DNA from: Schistocephalus solidus | Lineage: Eukaryota; Platyhelminthes; Cestoda; Diphyllobothriidea; Diphyllobothriidae | Direction: 5' to 3' | DNA: 64,000 nt | NCBI GenBank assembly: GCA_017591395.1 | Contig: WEDG01002568.1 | Coordinates: 558,001-622,000, forward strand | In this document: positions 12,251 through 24,536 of the stretch, piece by piece | How positions within the stretch are numbered: the stretch's first letter is position 1 | Layout of the letters: each line of letters starts with the position of its first letter | Made by a program: the position numbers and the translations under genes | The notes under the pieces: model-generated | The model's database searches: none | Seen by the model: only the letters and a program-made list of their open reading frames with translations | Told to the model about the DNA's origin: nothing

Positions 12251-12304
12251 TACGCATCCCTGGTATTGGGAGCGGCGGTTGGGGAGGTAGCAGGTTGCGG
12301 CTAT

Positions 12305-12500
12305 TCGGAGGTGTTTTCATTTCGTCTCTCTGCCTTGGAGCGACCGTTCCAGAAGTTGTAGCGGGCTCCCACTTCCTCTACCTGGCACATTTTAGAGAGG
12401 CGGGTCTCACTGAGGACAGTGATGTCCATCTTGTAGCGTGCTAGTTCTCGAGCGAATAGTGCTGTTCTCCGTTCCGGTCGGCTGCTTCAAGGATTTTCTA
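12305..12500 (-). mobile_element. LINE AP-endonuclease N-terminal fragment
   Basis: The minus strand reads PERRTALFARELARYKMDI, then VLSETRLSK and a stretch ending in NGRSKAERRN. This is the start of the apurinic-type endonuclease domain of CR1/RTE-like non-LTR elements, with the ELxxYxxDIxxLSETR signature. The frame dies soon after, and the sequence passes within about 60 bp into the zinc-finger tail. The rest of the endonuclease and the whole RT are missing, so this is an internally deleted copy. Confidence 0.6.
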
Positions 12501-12579
12501 AAAGGGAACGAACATTCCAGGCTGCTAGTGTGGGTGGACTCACGTGAGCAGACTGGCGGGTATGGCAAAGGGGATGGTG

Positions 12580-13595
12580 ACGGTGGGTATCGTTGTTTGT
12601 TTGAGTATTACAACCGCGTATTTTGTGATCTGCGAGCCGCGGCTGGCTGCAGAAGACGTGATACCCAGCATTTGTTTAGGGCACATTTTCTAGCCTCTTT
12701 TTCCGCGAGGAGGCAAGCAGTGCTGTCCCTAAATAGGACTGCTCGGACATCCCAGGCGGCTGCTGAACTCCACTATGGGTCACGGTTTTGTTTTAGTGGG
12801 AGAACGACCCGAACAACCGAAGGACTTTTTGAAAGGGGGGAGGTGAGAAGTTCGGGAGTCAGACATACCGGGTGTGGAGGCACACACAACACCGGAGACC
12901 CCCACCTGGTTTATCCCGCTGGTCATGACGGTTGCCCGGGGTGTGGTCGGTTGGAAAAATCCAACTTCGAGGAGCGACAGGTGAGAGTTGGGTACTAGTT
13001 AGAGGAGGCCACAGGAGCATTCACCCCCTCTACGGGACAAATGGAGCGACAAAATGCTATCTGTGTGGTGCTACCCCTATCTATTGTTGTTTATTTATGT
13101 ATTTCGACCGAGTTTTTAGCAATCTCCGAGCCGCGGTGGGCTACAGAAGACGTGAGACCTGGGATTTGTTAAGGGCACTTTTTAGCCTTTTCCGTCGTGA
13201 GGAGTTAAACAGCGTGGTACTTAAATAGAGCAACTGGGACATCCCAGACAGATGCCAAACTGCACAACAGGTCACGAATTGATTTTTAGTGGGAGAACAA
13301 ACCGAGTTAACCTGGGTTGTGTATGGGACTACATTTCAGGACAGTTTAAATGGGGCTAGTTGGCAGGGGGTTAGGATTACAGGGTGGAGAGACCCACACA
13401 TCACTGCTGACCCTCACCTGGTTTAGCCCGCCGGTCGAGGCGGCTACCGAGATGTGGTCGCTGAGTGGAGCCAGCTTCGAGGAGCCACAGGTGAGGGTTG
13501 GGCACCAGTTCATGGCTACCACTGGAGCATTCACCACTTGCATAAGACAAATAGAGCGACCTACTGCTACCAACATGGGACCTCCCCAGCAAGCA
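12580..13595 (-). repeat. Two tandem ~500-bp units 5' of the LINE start
   Basis: Unit 1 (about 12583-13050) and unit 2 (about 13085-13560) share the same ordered blocks. These are ttgttgtttattt/gtttgtttgag, tctgcgagccgcgg/tctccgagccgcgg, agaagacgtga, gggacatcccag, tagtgggagaac, cacctggttta-cccgc, gaggagc-acaggtgag and acaaat-gagcgac. They lie upstream of the endonuclease start on the minus strand. That position fits tandem promoter monomers in a LINE 5' UTR (inference). Confidence 0.6.
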
Positions 13596-13599
13596 CCCC

Positions 13600-14195
13600 T
13601 ATACCCTGAACCAATAAGGTACAGGCTGGAGGACTCTCTGCAGGAAAACATTTAACTGAAGGAAAGTTGGGGAAGAAACAAACGATAATCGCGTTGACCT
13701 TGATGTAGAACTTTTTTAAAGCAACCCAGTTCGTGAAATGGTGACAGAACTACTGAAATGGATATTTCAGTAGGAAGGACTAATTAAGTGGGGTTGTAAC
13801 ATTGATAATCGTGAAACACAATTCCCAGATATTTCCGTTACGCTGGCTGCTATTTTTAAGTGCACTTATTTCCGGCTGCGTGCACAACCACACTCACTAA
13901 GTAGTAGTATTTTTCAAGTGGTTTTCGAGGTGCTTCTAAACTCACACATTTTACTGAAAACAGTCTCAAAACTATTTTTGTCTACAACATATCTTTTAGG
14001 TTGCCTACTCAAAGAGAGGGCATCGTCCAGTGTTAACAATTCTATCTACCTCTCTTAGTGAATGTGCTTTTAGAGTTTACTTTACTTTATTTTTCCTAGG
14101 AGAAAACTCCATGGAGGGTGCACAAAATTTGTATAATGGATGTGGACTTTGCTTACTTCCTAATCAACATTACTCAACAGACAAGGGTGATGTTA
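13600..14195. other. Intergenic, nothing recognised
   Basis: AT-rich sequence without a convincing frame or repeat unit. Confidence 0.4.
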
Positions 14196-14199
14196 TTTG

Positions 14200-14445
14200 A
14201 ATGGACATTTCATGATCTTACAAAATCTCATAATTAAAATATTTTCAATACAACTTTGAGCATACAATTTGAAATGTGTTTTATAACAAATGGGTACAAG
14301 GAATAATTTTTTGAGTGGGTTTTCTGGTAAATATATTTTCGTGAAAAAATCGTACTACTTAAGAGACATTTTTTTCTCTATGGTATTTTTTCAGGCAGCA
14401 TGGGCGATGCTCATTCAAAATCCAGCCTCCTGGCATAACTGAAAA
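14200..14445 (+). repeat. Dispersed repeat B copy
   Basis: The ordered blocks gaatggacatttcatgatct, then a ttttctggtaaatatatttt-like stretch, then cattcaaaatccagcc match 24945-25230 and 55090-55380. Those two copies flank Penelope-like sequence. Confidence 0.4.
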
Positions 14446-14839
14446 ATCGTGAGATTTCGCTACATGATAATCAATATTACAATTCAATTTAGGTAATCCT
14501 TCCTAATCAAAAACGCGTTTCAGTATTTCGGTTGATTTTTTCCGAGCTTGGTCACTGATTGTGGGCTTCGAAGATTGCATTTTACAAAATTCACATAGCC
14601 TTAGCTCCTCGAATGATAATTATTCGCACAGGTTCCTTTTTCTGAACAGCCTGAACACTTCTTGCATCATCCATGCTATAAAAACCACACCCTTATATCG
14701 TGGTGAAACAATTATGAAAGATTATTCTCATTGAGTCTGAAAGGACGTCACCGACTTAACAGTATTAGTGCCGTCATTTCAGCGTCTGCAACAGCACCTA
14801 CTTTTTAACCCCACGTTAACTCTCGGAACCAATGATCCA

Positions 14840-15245
14840 CCCAACAGTTCGACCGTCGATTTCAACGAGGTCCACCATGTGTCCCGCAGCATCCTGTCGC
14901 CTGGACGGTGACCGCACGTGATTTAGTTTACAGTGGTTGTAGACTTCCGGTGCATCTACCGTATTCTCTCCTCCCCCCACCTGGGTTTAGTGTCATTACC
15001 AAGTCAAGAAGAACGGAGGCGGGAGAGGGCCTCGGTGGCTGACGTGACCGAAGCCCCACCTAGGCCTGCCGCCACACCTGATTCGGAGCTCATGGAGTGC
15101 CATAGAGGCTACATTAACAGGGAGCCATCGCAGTTTGACTCTCAGTCAACCAGTCAGTCACTCCACACAAAACACACATTGGGCTGACCCCGTGGTCCGA
15201 GTTATCCAGTCAGTTGGCAACCTTCCAGTCCACAGCTCTTAGCTC
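14840..15245 (-). repeat. Dispersed repeat A copy
   Basis: Carries gttcgaccgtcgatttcaac-gaggtccacca, ggtgcatctaccgtattctc, caagtcaagaagaacgg and tttgactctcagtcaaccag, in the same order as 10730-11000 plus 11390-11450. A nearly full-length unit of about 400 bp. Confidence 0.65.
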
Positions 15246-18200
15246 ACCGTAAAATCTTCAAATAAGGAATGAACGTAGCTTTAAACCTTTTGCCACAAAA
15301 CGGAGAACGAAACTCGTCTGACTGTATTTTCTTTTACCGCACCGAGGATTGGGGCCGTAAACAAATATATATTACCAACAGACGTGGCATGCTGTCAGTT
15401 TTCCGTGCCATGCTGTGCCAATACAATGTCAAAGCACTTTCTGTCCGACGCTGCTTTCGAGCGCATACGGAAATTAGAAGCCAAAGGACTGCCGCGCGAG
15501 TCCTTGACTAGTATTTCCATATTAGCCAGGCCACACTTTCAAGAATAATTAACCGTAGAACAGTGCCTAGAATTAAGGAAAGTGGACCGAAACGGTCCAT
15601 AAGTAAACAGGACGACGATTTTATTTATCGTACACTAAAAAGATACCATAATATGCCCCTCTCTGTGCATAATTAGAAAAAGAACGAAGGAGTTTGGCCT
15701 GCATCAGCAGACTGCAATGATAGAGCCATTTTTAAGTAGCAGAATACGTAGATAACGTTTGTCATTTTCTCAGGAATATATTAATCACAGACTTTCATTT
15801 CGGAAAAGCCTTTACTTTTGTGATGATGTGTTATTTTTAGATTAGCCTCCTCTGAAAATACACTACATCGGTGGCAATTTTCAAGAACTGTCGATGACTG
15901 ACGGTTTTGATTGCCCTCAAATTCCGAGAGTGACCAATCTGGTGAATGGCAAAAGAGACCGCAAACAGCAAGGTGTTCATTGACCTCGTAAAGGATGCCT
16001 TTGCTTATAATGACATTCATTGACGCTGAATAGACACTGTAATGGTGCAAGATAATGCCCCTGTTTACCGATCAAAGGAGGTACGATTCTAATTTAGTTC
16101 AAGCCTAAAATCTATTTAGTCAACCACAGTCCTGCCAACAGTTCTTACCTAATTCCTATTGAAAATCTCTTGCACTTATCCAAAGAAACTGGGACAACGT
16201 AAGGAAACCTATTTCGATGGAGCAAAAGTTGGAGTTTGTGCTTCATTATTGTATAGACCAAACTATTGTCCTCCCGACATACAGCAGTACTACACGCTAA
16301 AGGATGATCGAGCAAATACGTTTCTGCTGTATTCCTATGATTTTTATTATTTTGTCTTCTGAATCCTATCTTTCTTCTCGGTTGTCCGTCATATGAGGCC
16401 TTAACTAGCTAACCTGTCATAAAGTCGTTTTTTCGATTTGAAGGTTTTCGATCAACAAACTTTGCTTATAATGGATATTTCATAAGTCAATCTATGCCTT
16501 CTTTAAAATATGGGTCGTTTCATTAAGGCAGTATAACTTGGGAGATGCACAATGAGTGATTTTTGCGTTAAAAGGGTTTGCGTGCGAATTTCATGAATTC
16601 ACGTCTGATAGGGATCGAACTGTTAATGGTACTGAGCTCACCCCTAAACCTCTATACAGGGAGGATGTCTCCTTTCTCCTTTTGCTTATCCACTTCATTA
16701 GTAATTTCAAACGGTTTGCCTGTATTTACTGATCTGAGCAAAAGCGGATGTTTCAAGAGATGGCATGCTATGCTGCCTGTCTAGAATATTTCGGAGGTGG
16801 CTTAACACGTTGTTTTTGGTGTTATATGTTTAGAATTTTGCATGGGTCCGAAGCCATTAGTGGAAAGAAAGCTGATTTGGCCTCTGATAGCGATCTGACA
16901 CGAGGTCTCATATTCTCTGCCTTAAATGTCCTTCTTTTTATACAGGTCAGAGACGATTTGAATTAGTTACCCCTTTAGCTGACGGTGTAACGCGACAGAA
17001 GACCAGTTTCTCTAGACTGCTTCCTGTGCCCCCGAAAGCGGGCCAGCCTTTATTTTGACTACGTCAGCAACAAGACCAATCCTTGTATAGGCTTGCCTTG
17101 AAGTCCCACGAAAACCCAGTAAACGACCGAATTTCATTGCCACTTGCATACGGTGCTCTGTGCAATTACCTAAAGTTATTCAGTACTGAACTAAAATTTG
17201 ATAAAATGGTCTACTACATGTCACAAGGCATTTACTACCGACTTTTCAGTTTCGCGCGCATTCCTCCTTATTCTGAAAAGATACCTGGACTCTGCTAGTA
17301 ACTCCAATTTGTCATTTCATTCTAACCAATAAGGGTTGATCCTAGTTACCTTAAAGAACACCTCTGTAAATCTTTACTCAGTTTTATTTCTCGAATAGAC
17401 CTTTATTCCACAGTCTTGGGTACAAATAGAGTTCTGCTTGCATTGCATGAACCGAAAGACGCATCGCGTTGAAGCTGTTGGCCCAAAGAGGACCGGTAAC
17501 GTTAAATAGCACATTATAAGTTGACTGAACTGTTGCTTGAGATCTGAACTGTCGTCACGTGAGCGTATGGCGGCATCTCAGTCCCTACTCCGGATCTCAT
17601 CCTCTTCAGTCGATAGGGTTTTTAATCTTCACGAGAGGTGGAAGAGTGTGTGAGTCTGAGTCAGCAGGCATTTCTGCCGCAGGCCTGTCAAGTGCGTCTG
17701 ATGTGGGACTGCAAGTACCTCTGAGTATTTGTTTGTCAAAACTCACGCAAACATGAGGTTCGTGTGGTTTGAGAGGCAAGCGCGTGCATGGCACGCGTAG
17801 ACGGGTCCCTTTACCAGTTCACCCAGTACGTTCACATCCGACCCTAGTCACCCTGACCTTCGATCTTTATTGAAGCCCGGGAGGTTTGGAAATATAACGT
17901 GAGAGAGATGTTGTTAATATCATCCTCACGGTGATCTAACTGGCTTTAAAATACAATCTAAGGTTTGAAGTCAGAATGGTTGCGTTGTGGGTTCTGCAAG
18001 CCTCTTCTGCTTTTTAAAACATATCAAAATTCTTGTTAGTTAAACAAAGGCACATTTAAGTCCAAGGGAGTCAAAAATCATACAAATAGTTTTCTTCTAA
18101 CTGCCGATGACGGAATTTGACCCCTGCCTTGAAAAAAATGTCAAAAGTGCATCAACTCAGCGGTTCTGTATTTTTAAAAAATGCACAGCCTCCAAGGTAG

Positions 18201-20730
18201 GCAACCAGGTCACCAATCATCCCTCTTCCACTAGCAACTTCAAGCACATTTACTTAAAAAAGACCTGCTGTCCGCTTGGTGACAAGTTGATCGAGTTGAC
18301 AGTCGTACTTAGGTCAGGAATGCATAACTCCACCTTAGAAGCCTTTAAAAAACTGTAAGTAACGTTACCGGCACTAGCCATAACTGCTGGGCCATTGCAT
18401 GAGAATGTTTATGACATACAGTTAAGCGAAAAATGTCAAAAGATTCACCACCGTAAGTGCACACTCTAACCCACAAATTGCACTAGTACCCATAAAGTAG
18501 CGTTTGGTTTCAGGGCTCCAAGTTTTCGACCATAAAAGCAGAACATATATATTTGCCATAAGGAGGGAGAAATGCGAGCACATTTTAGCGTCTTTAATGG
18601 ATCAGCGTGTTCAATTTAAAAGAGACGTTTCTACGATAAGATGCGTAAACCTGAGTTTCGACCTGCACTTCAACGCTTCCTTGACCTCTCATAACATCAG
18701 TCTCAAAGCCCTTGTCTGACATTTACACTTATTTCTCTATTTTTTCGTGCTGACTTGTGACATTTGTATTGTTATCTCAGAAAATATTAATAAATCGAAT
18801 AAATAATGATTCCAACCTTTTTATGCTGCCCTGTCGTAAAAGGTTTCGACGTTAAACGGTATGGATGCGCAGGTATGTTATCCTGACGTTGGAGTAAAGG
18901 TCATACGTCTTTCGCCTGCTGACTTGTTTTGAAAAAACGATTTTCCGGCCTCTCATCCTCATCCAAACGACCCATGAATGCGCCTTTAGTGTGATGAGGG
19001 GCAAATTTCGGTGAAAGGTAGGGCAACTGTTTTGCGCTTCTTAGATGCTGCGGTTACCCCTGTGCATGTTTGATTCGAAGTCCCTTACACGTTGAACCCA
19101 ATGTTTACTTCATTCCGAAATTAAGTTTATATTTTCTAAGGAAATCTACTTGATCCTCTTTCAAAACTCCGATTGCAAAGCTCCCAATGGAACGCGAATT
19201 CATCAGAACAAAGCCCCGATGACAGTTGCACCTCACAGAAGCGTCAAACATTACCTGCGATTGAGCATTTAAGTTGTCAGGGCCTAAATAGGCCGTCTAT
19301 TCTGGTAGTTAGCTTACCATTTGTCAACCCATTTGTCAGCCCCTATAAAGTTGCTAGATCTACTGTGATGCAGGGGTTCTACGGGGTTCATTATATATAA
19401 AAAGTGAGTATTCACTGACCATGCGCAGCAAGTAACTTGTTTCAAGAGTTATGAGATGAACCAATCAAGTGACTGACGTTTGTTTACTTCACGCACTCGC
19501 TATTCGGTCAGGCGTTCGACCGGCCTGACCAGCGTGTTCTGACACCCGTTACCGCGTACATAAGGTAGGGAGGTCATGGTAACAGAAATCCAAACATCAA
19601 CAATCCCTTCTTTGTCTCCGTACCAGGTGCAGCAAGACCAATAAAAAACGGCCTAGCCCGAAACAGGCTTTCGTGTTGGTCACTGGCCTAGCATACAGGC
19701 GGATCGATTGCATGGAATGCACACACTGCTAGTGACATCTGCACTTCTCAGTCAGGACTTCCAGAATCCCCTCAGGCGCATGAAATTCTTCACTAACTAA
19801 ACTCTATGGGCTACAGTACCGGCACTATGTGGCCATAGTTCTCGCGTTTTCGGGTGTTCTGAAAAAAGGTCCACTCTGCCTCAAGCGTAAAATCGGCCGG
19901 TCGAAAAATACCCAGCCTCTCCCCGCCCACTCTGTCGCCGTAATTTCGCTTTGAACCGAGCAGTACACGCAATCTTTTATGGCTCAGTTGAATGCATGTC
20001 TGCCGGAAAAAAAACAAAACTTCTTCTGGCGAGGATCAGGCAAGCAATCTTCTCCATGAAAGGTGCCAGGGCATTCACATGAAAAAATTACTGTAGGTTG
20101 ATAGTTCTGATGCCAAACTGGTGATAACTCGGCCGTTTACGGTACGTTTTATCAATAAAGCTATACATAATGGTGTGGAGCAGAGAGCGCGGGGTGGCGA
20201 AATCAGATAAAATTTGTAGCCCCTTAATTTTAACGCGATTCAAACTCAACGTGGTTGGGAATTATTAAAAACGCATGCGTTTTGGCTAAGTTCCCTCCGA
20301 AAGCTACAAGCGTATACTGTCATGCAACTCTATAGTAGAACAGCAGATCTCTTTCCGGAAAATGAAAATGGGAAACCCTTACAGGCATAAATTTTGCGCT
20401 TCGAACCACTGACTTCGCGAATTCTCATCAAGTTCTCTTACGACCTGAGTCAATAAGTGGGGGGGGCTGTTTTCGCCGCCGGATTCCAAAATATAATTGC
20501 TACCTATTAAAATTATGGCCTTTATGCAATGAACTGCTTAAAGCAAGTCGGAGTCTCACTCTCAATCCCATGTGCTGCGGCCACAGTATGAAATATTTGA
20601 GGCCTGTCGGTCGGAACTTCGAGGCTTAAAAAGTGGCAGCGGGCTCGAGGTACTGTGTCTAGCACTGCCAGATCAGAGCGGGCGCATTAGCGGATCGGCT
20701 GACCGAAACAAACAAGAAGGCAACGGGCAA
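15246..20730. other. Intergenic, no gene supported
   Basis: No frame longer than about 90 codons, and no recognisable motif on either strand. A minus-strand frame at 16050-15781 starts with an LHH-like stretch reminiscent of a mariner transposase, but the rest does not fit. No microsatellite or SINE was found. Either unique intergenic DNA or unrecognised old repeats. Confidence 0.4.
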
Positions 20731-20734
20731 GAAA

Positions 20735-20990
20735 ACGAGCCCGTGGCTCAATGGTAAGAGCGTTGGACTTCTGATCAACAGGTCGCGGGTTCGAGCCTCG
20801 GGTGGGGCACCACCTGGGTTTGGATGTAACTGTCTGACGACAGCTTATGTGCCTGAAATGGACATTCCAATCGCCCTTGTCTTTGTCAGCATTGTTAGTC
20901 TGCCTTTACTAATACTGGCCGCTGTGAGCCCCAAGGCAGAGTGGGACGACTGAGGTCCAGTAAAGATCGGTGAGTGCTCATCAACACAAG
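20735..20990 (+). repeat. tRNA-derived SINE, nearly complete
   Basis: Head gagcccgtggctcaatggta has an A-box-like tggctcaatggtaagagcg, followed by the B box gggttcgagcctcg. The body follows (gtaactgtctgacgacagct, gaaatggacattccaatcgc) with the tail gatcggtgagtgctcatcaa. The tail matches 7255-7280 and 58105-58125. The B box is close to the canonical form, the best preserved here. Confidence 0.8.
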
Positions 20991-21290
20991 CAGCGGGGTG
21001 TTAACCCCTATCTAAAATGCTTTGGCAGAGGGGTGCGCTTTGAAAGATAGGTCACCGTAATGGTACCCAAAAGGGCTTTGCAACTGCAGTTGTAAACCTG
21101 CCTGAAACCGATATGGTTTGTCGCCCTCCTTGCTCTGAGTCAGCGTGAGTTCTTGTATGCATGTGCGTCATGCTAAACGGAGCCATCACGTGCAGTCACC
21201 TTATAATTTGGCCGACATTCTCTGAATATTCATCTCCGTTTCAGTGCTTGGTCGGAATTCCATATATTCCATCCCTAGCCCCGGGTAGAC
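20991..21290. other. Spacer between inverted SINEs
   Basis: No gene or repeat recognised. It separates the plus-strand SINE at 20735 from the minus-strand SINE at 21295. Confidence 0.4.
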
Positions 21291-21294
21291 ACTG

Positions 21295-21545
21295 AAATAT
21301 TAACATCCACACTCGTCCCCTTCGGCCTCGGGGCTCACTCTCGAGCCCTGCCAGCAACCGCACAATGGTAGATGAACATTTACGAAAAAGAGAAGGCCAT
21401 TTCTGGCTCATTGGCCGTCGTCAGCCAGCCATACCCAACCCCAGGTGGTGCCCTATCCGAGGCTCGAACTGGTGACCTGTCCATCAGAAGTCAAACGCTC
21501 TAATCCACTGCGCCAATAGCTCCTTGTCTTGTCGGTTTCGATCGG
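21295..21545 (-). repeat. tRNA-derived SINE, inverted
   Basis: The complement of the SINE head is seen at about 21455-21530 (ccgaggctcgaactggtgac; atcagaagtcaaacgctcta). The body is complementary at 21390-21450 (aggccatttctggctcattg, cgtcagccagccataccc). About 300 bp separate it from a same-family copy in the opposite direction. Confidence 0.75.
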
Positions 21546-21654
21546 GAATGTTAGCCGCAGAGTGGTAAGTATCATAGGTGGAGAACATTGTCAGCATAGA
21601 CAAGGTAACATTGCGCTAAATTACAGGAAGGGCAACTATAAACGTGTCCTTAAC

Positions 21655-21790
21655 CTATCACCAACTCCACACTAAACTCTTAACTGTAACCCTAAGCTAA
21701 ACCCTAAGCCTAGACCTAACAAGAACCATAATTTCCCGGAAATTTGGCGTAAATTCACCTCTATTATGGTCGGTTTCTGTTCCCATATCG
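21655..21790 (-). repeat. Dispersed repeat C copy
   Basis: The minus strand reads ccgggaaattatggttcttg, then ttagg, cttagggtttagc and ttagggttac. This matches the ccagggaaattatgattagg-plus-ttaggg order at 4695-4725. Confidence 0.45.
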
Positions 21791-21799
21791 TGCGGGAGC

Positions 21800-23410
21800 G
21801 GTAGGATGGGTGGGTGGGGGGAAGGGAACTACAAGAAATCACTACCGAATACTTACCTTCCCACTATAACAACAAGAAAACTGCCCTGACTTGGAAGTTT
21901 GCCAACTGGCGAGTTACTATGGTCCTGTACTGGATTGCGGGCCGAACCTCCTCGCGTTTTCTAAAGCGGGCGCCACCTCTTGGCTTTATGCCTATTTCGT
22001 GGGGAGTTGAGGACCAAGTGCCCTGGATTGAAGGCTTAGCAGCAGCTCACAACTACGAACATCTCCTGTCTCATGATTGCTCTCCCACAATACTGACGAC
22101 AATCGCAGTTGAAAGTAAAATTCGTATCCTTGACCAATGCATCTTTTTCAGATCTGCTCTGGCAATCGTTTTCCAGCATCGGAATTCGCCTGAAGGCAGT
22201 GTTCCACACAAAAACAACCTTGGTTAGAAAGGAAATCCCGTGAATGTACGTGTACTCTGCTATCCGCAGGTAAGCAACTCTGCTCATTGAATGTGCAACT
22301 TATTGTACGTGCAGTATACTACTAGGCTGGAAAGACAGCCTAAATGGTTGTCATGGAAAACGTGTCCTTTGCTGGGGTCGGAAATATACAATAGAATTAC
22401 TAAATTTCAGAAATAGATGAATTACTAAATGGCATCTTGTCATGATGCTGCAGAGTCCAAAAGTATGATAACGACCAAGTAGAGAGCAAGTTTGGGCAAG
22501 CATAGGGTACGTAGTCAAATTCAGCAACAGATAACCCGTGGAACGTGTTTTACTGGACATTTATCTAATTAAAGTAGCCGTTGCTCAATTAAGCTCGAAG
22601 TGTATTTAATATATAAGACGCACTACTATATTTATTTAAGTAGACGTTTATGTGTTAAGTTATTCCTCTGAGTTAGGGTTAGGGGCCTGCGTCCTAAGAC
22701 CCCACCTGTATAAACCCTATTTCAACTAATTCCCTTAAGACACGTTTCACGGGTTAGCTGTTGCTGACCCCGACTGCATACCATGTCCTTGACCAAATTT
22801 GTCCTTGCATCTCTGCGGTCTGCAGCATCTACAAAAAATTGTTGTTGAATTGAATAAAACACTAGAGCAACGCTCATTTTTAAATTTTAAAGCACCGTAA
22901 ATTGAAAGGTTCGAAAATCAATTTGCCTTAAAAATACCTCTAGGGACAGGGTCATTCTGGTCAAGCCCCATTTTCAAAAAAAGCGAGGTGTATAAAATCC
23001 TTTAAAATTCATGAGGTTTTTTGCCCCTTTAATAAATAACTACCACGCTCCGCATCGACAGAAACTACCAGGCTGCGCGACAGTGACGAACTCCGTCTGA
23101 TAAAGTCCTTATGACTCATCCGATGGACACCACCTTTAAATCCTCTACGCAGTGTGAGCGCACATGCTTGCTTTTCTGCTCGAAATTGGTTGTCAGTGCT
23201 ACATTTGTCTGAATAGGTAGGTCTGAACCTTCAATTATCCCCAATTTTCCCGCATTTCTGTCTTTAGTTCCCTTCTGTAAGACCTCCTAAATTGGGAGAC
23301 GGAACGGGCAAGTTGCTTCATACAAACGTACATTGTTGTGTCTTTTCACTATGGTTGCGTACAATGAATGTGCTATCTATCATGAACTGGCAACCGAAAT
23401 GCTGAAATGT
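21800..23410. other. Intergenic, nothing recognised
   Basis: A 137-codon plus frame (21814-22227) has no recognised domain and no splice context. A single gagttagggttaggggcc lies at 22670. Confidence 0.4.
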
Positions 23411-23439
23411 ATGTTTGCTTCAAACAGATCACTTAGGTA

Positions 23440-23885
23440 GGGTTATACTATTTATTATGATGCAGCATAATCCCAGCCACGTCAGGATGCCGGCTTTTAA
23501 AAAAAGAATTTTTCGACCGCCTACATATAATATAATGACCATATTAGTAGTAGTATTGTATTTATTGTTCTCCTTGACTTTAGATTCACAAATAAATTTT
23601 AATATGTCCTAGAAAAAAGGCAGGAAAATATTCTTTTTTGTGCTCATTTAGTATCAAATTACATCGCCCTCGAATTTTACACTCGACGAAATGCTACTTT
23701 TCCGTTTTAATAAATTTTTGCATTAGCCAAATAATTTTTACCCTAACCTGCCGCTACACTTGCATTGAGGTTTTTCGAACGACAAACTGCATACATTCTA
23801 GGATATTCGTGAATCTCTCGACGCTATTAGGAAGACATCGTATGCTGCTCATAAAATTTGCAATGGATTTGAAACATGCAGCATA
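23440..23885 (+). repeat. ~410-bp unit also found in tandem at 54.2-55.0 kb
   Basis: Blocks gcagcataatcccagccacg, tcaggatgccggctttt, ttttcgaccgcctacat, accctaacctgccg-tacac-ttgcattgaggttt and ctcataaaatttgcaat occur in the same order in the two units at 54210-55040. Here it directly abuts the left arm of the Penelope-type palindrome. Confidence 0.5.
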
Positions 23886-24365
23886 ATAAATTGGAGAGGA
23901 AGAAGGTTGTTCGTTCACCGGAATCATGGCTTTATTCGTCTGAGCTTTTGCACTCTTACTGGAGTCCACCGACGGAGATAAAACAGCAACATAAACGAGT
24001 AACATTTATAGGGAGGGCAAGGACCAATCAGACACCAGTGGCGCCAGTCCGGAGGTGACTACGCAGGGCCCTATATGCACCAGATCGATAAATTGATTGA
24101 CCGAGTTCTCATCGAAGGCCCGGGCTTCAATCAATTCTCTGCTTGTCTTGCATCTGGCGTGGGCGATGATCTTCGTGGCTGCGAAGTTAAACTCGTGACT
24201 CGTTTCGTAGGTGTGGGCAGCCACTTATGATAAACCGTCGCCCGGTCTCCTGGCAAGCTTATGCTCGTGTATGCGCGATCCAAGCATACGTCTAGTCTGT
24301 CCTGTGTAGTTACAGGAACAGTTTTCCTACGGGATGCGATACACTTCTCCCGACTGCTCATTCGA
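23886..24365 (-). mobile_element. Penelope-like GIY-YIG end, left arm of palindrome
   Basis: The minus strand encodes (with frameshifts) a GIY-YIG-like C-terminus: RIPC ... RRM-like ... then the AAHTYETSHEFNFAATKIIA block, HARCKTSRELIEAR and ENSVNQFIDL. Next comes a non-coding tail with tataaatgttactcg and tggactccagtaag. The AAHTYETxHxFNFxATKII and CKTSRELIE blocks are typical of the endonuclease end of Penelope-like retroelements. The RT is absent. Its mirror copy is at 24537-24895. Confidence 0.65.
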
Positions 24366-24536
24366 ATTTAATTTGTCTTTGATTCTCATGACCTTCGTGA
24401 GCATGGTCGCTTCTGACACGTTCTTGATGTATCACATCGCATGCCATACACTAGGGGTCGGTTCTGGTTGGGTACTCCGCGGGCGAACACGTAGGCATCG
24501 GCTTATTAACGCCTTTGGATTGGCCGGTTTATTGCA
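24366..24536. other. Palindrome spacer with further Penelope-like sequence
   Basis: Non-repeated centre between the two arms. gaatttaatttgtctttgat- and ttctgacacgttcttgatgt-like stretches could be Penelope coding remnants, but no motif is certain. Confidence 0.35.

Noticed and set aside
15781..16050. Possible mariner transposase fragment on the minus strand
   Set aside because: An LHH-like start recalls the LHHDNA motif, but the following residues do not match and no other transposase block is found nearby.
20739..20812. Functional tRNA gene
   Set aside because: A and B boxes are present but the arms do not close a cloverleaf with matching acceptor ends. The sequence continues into a SINE body found in several copies.
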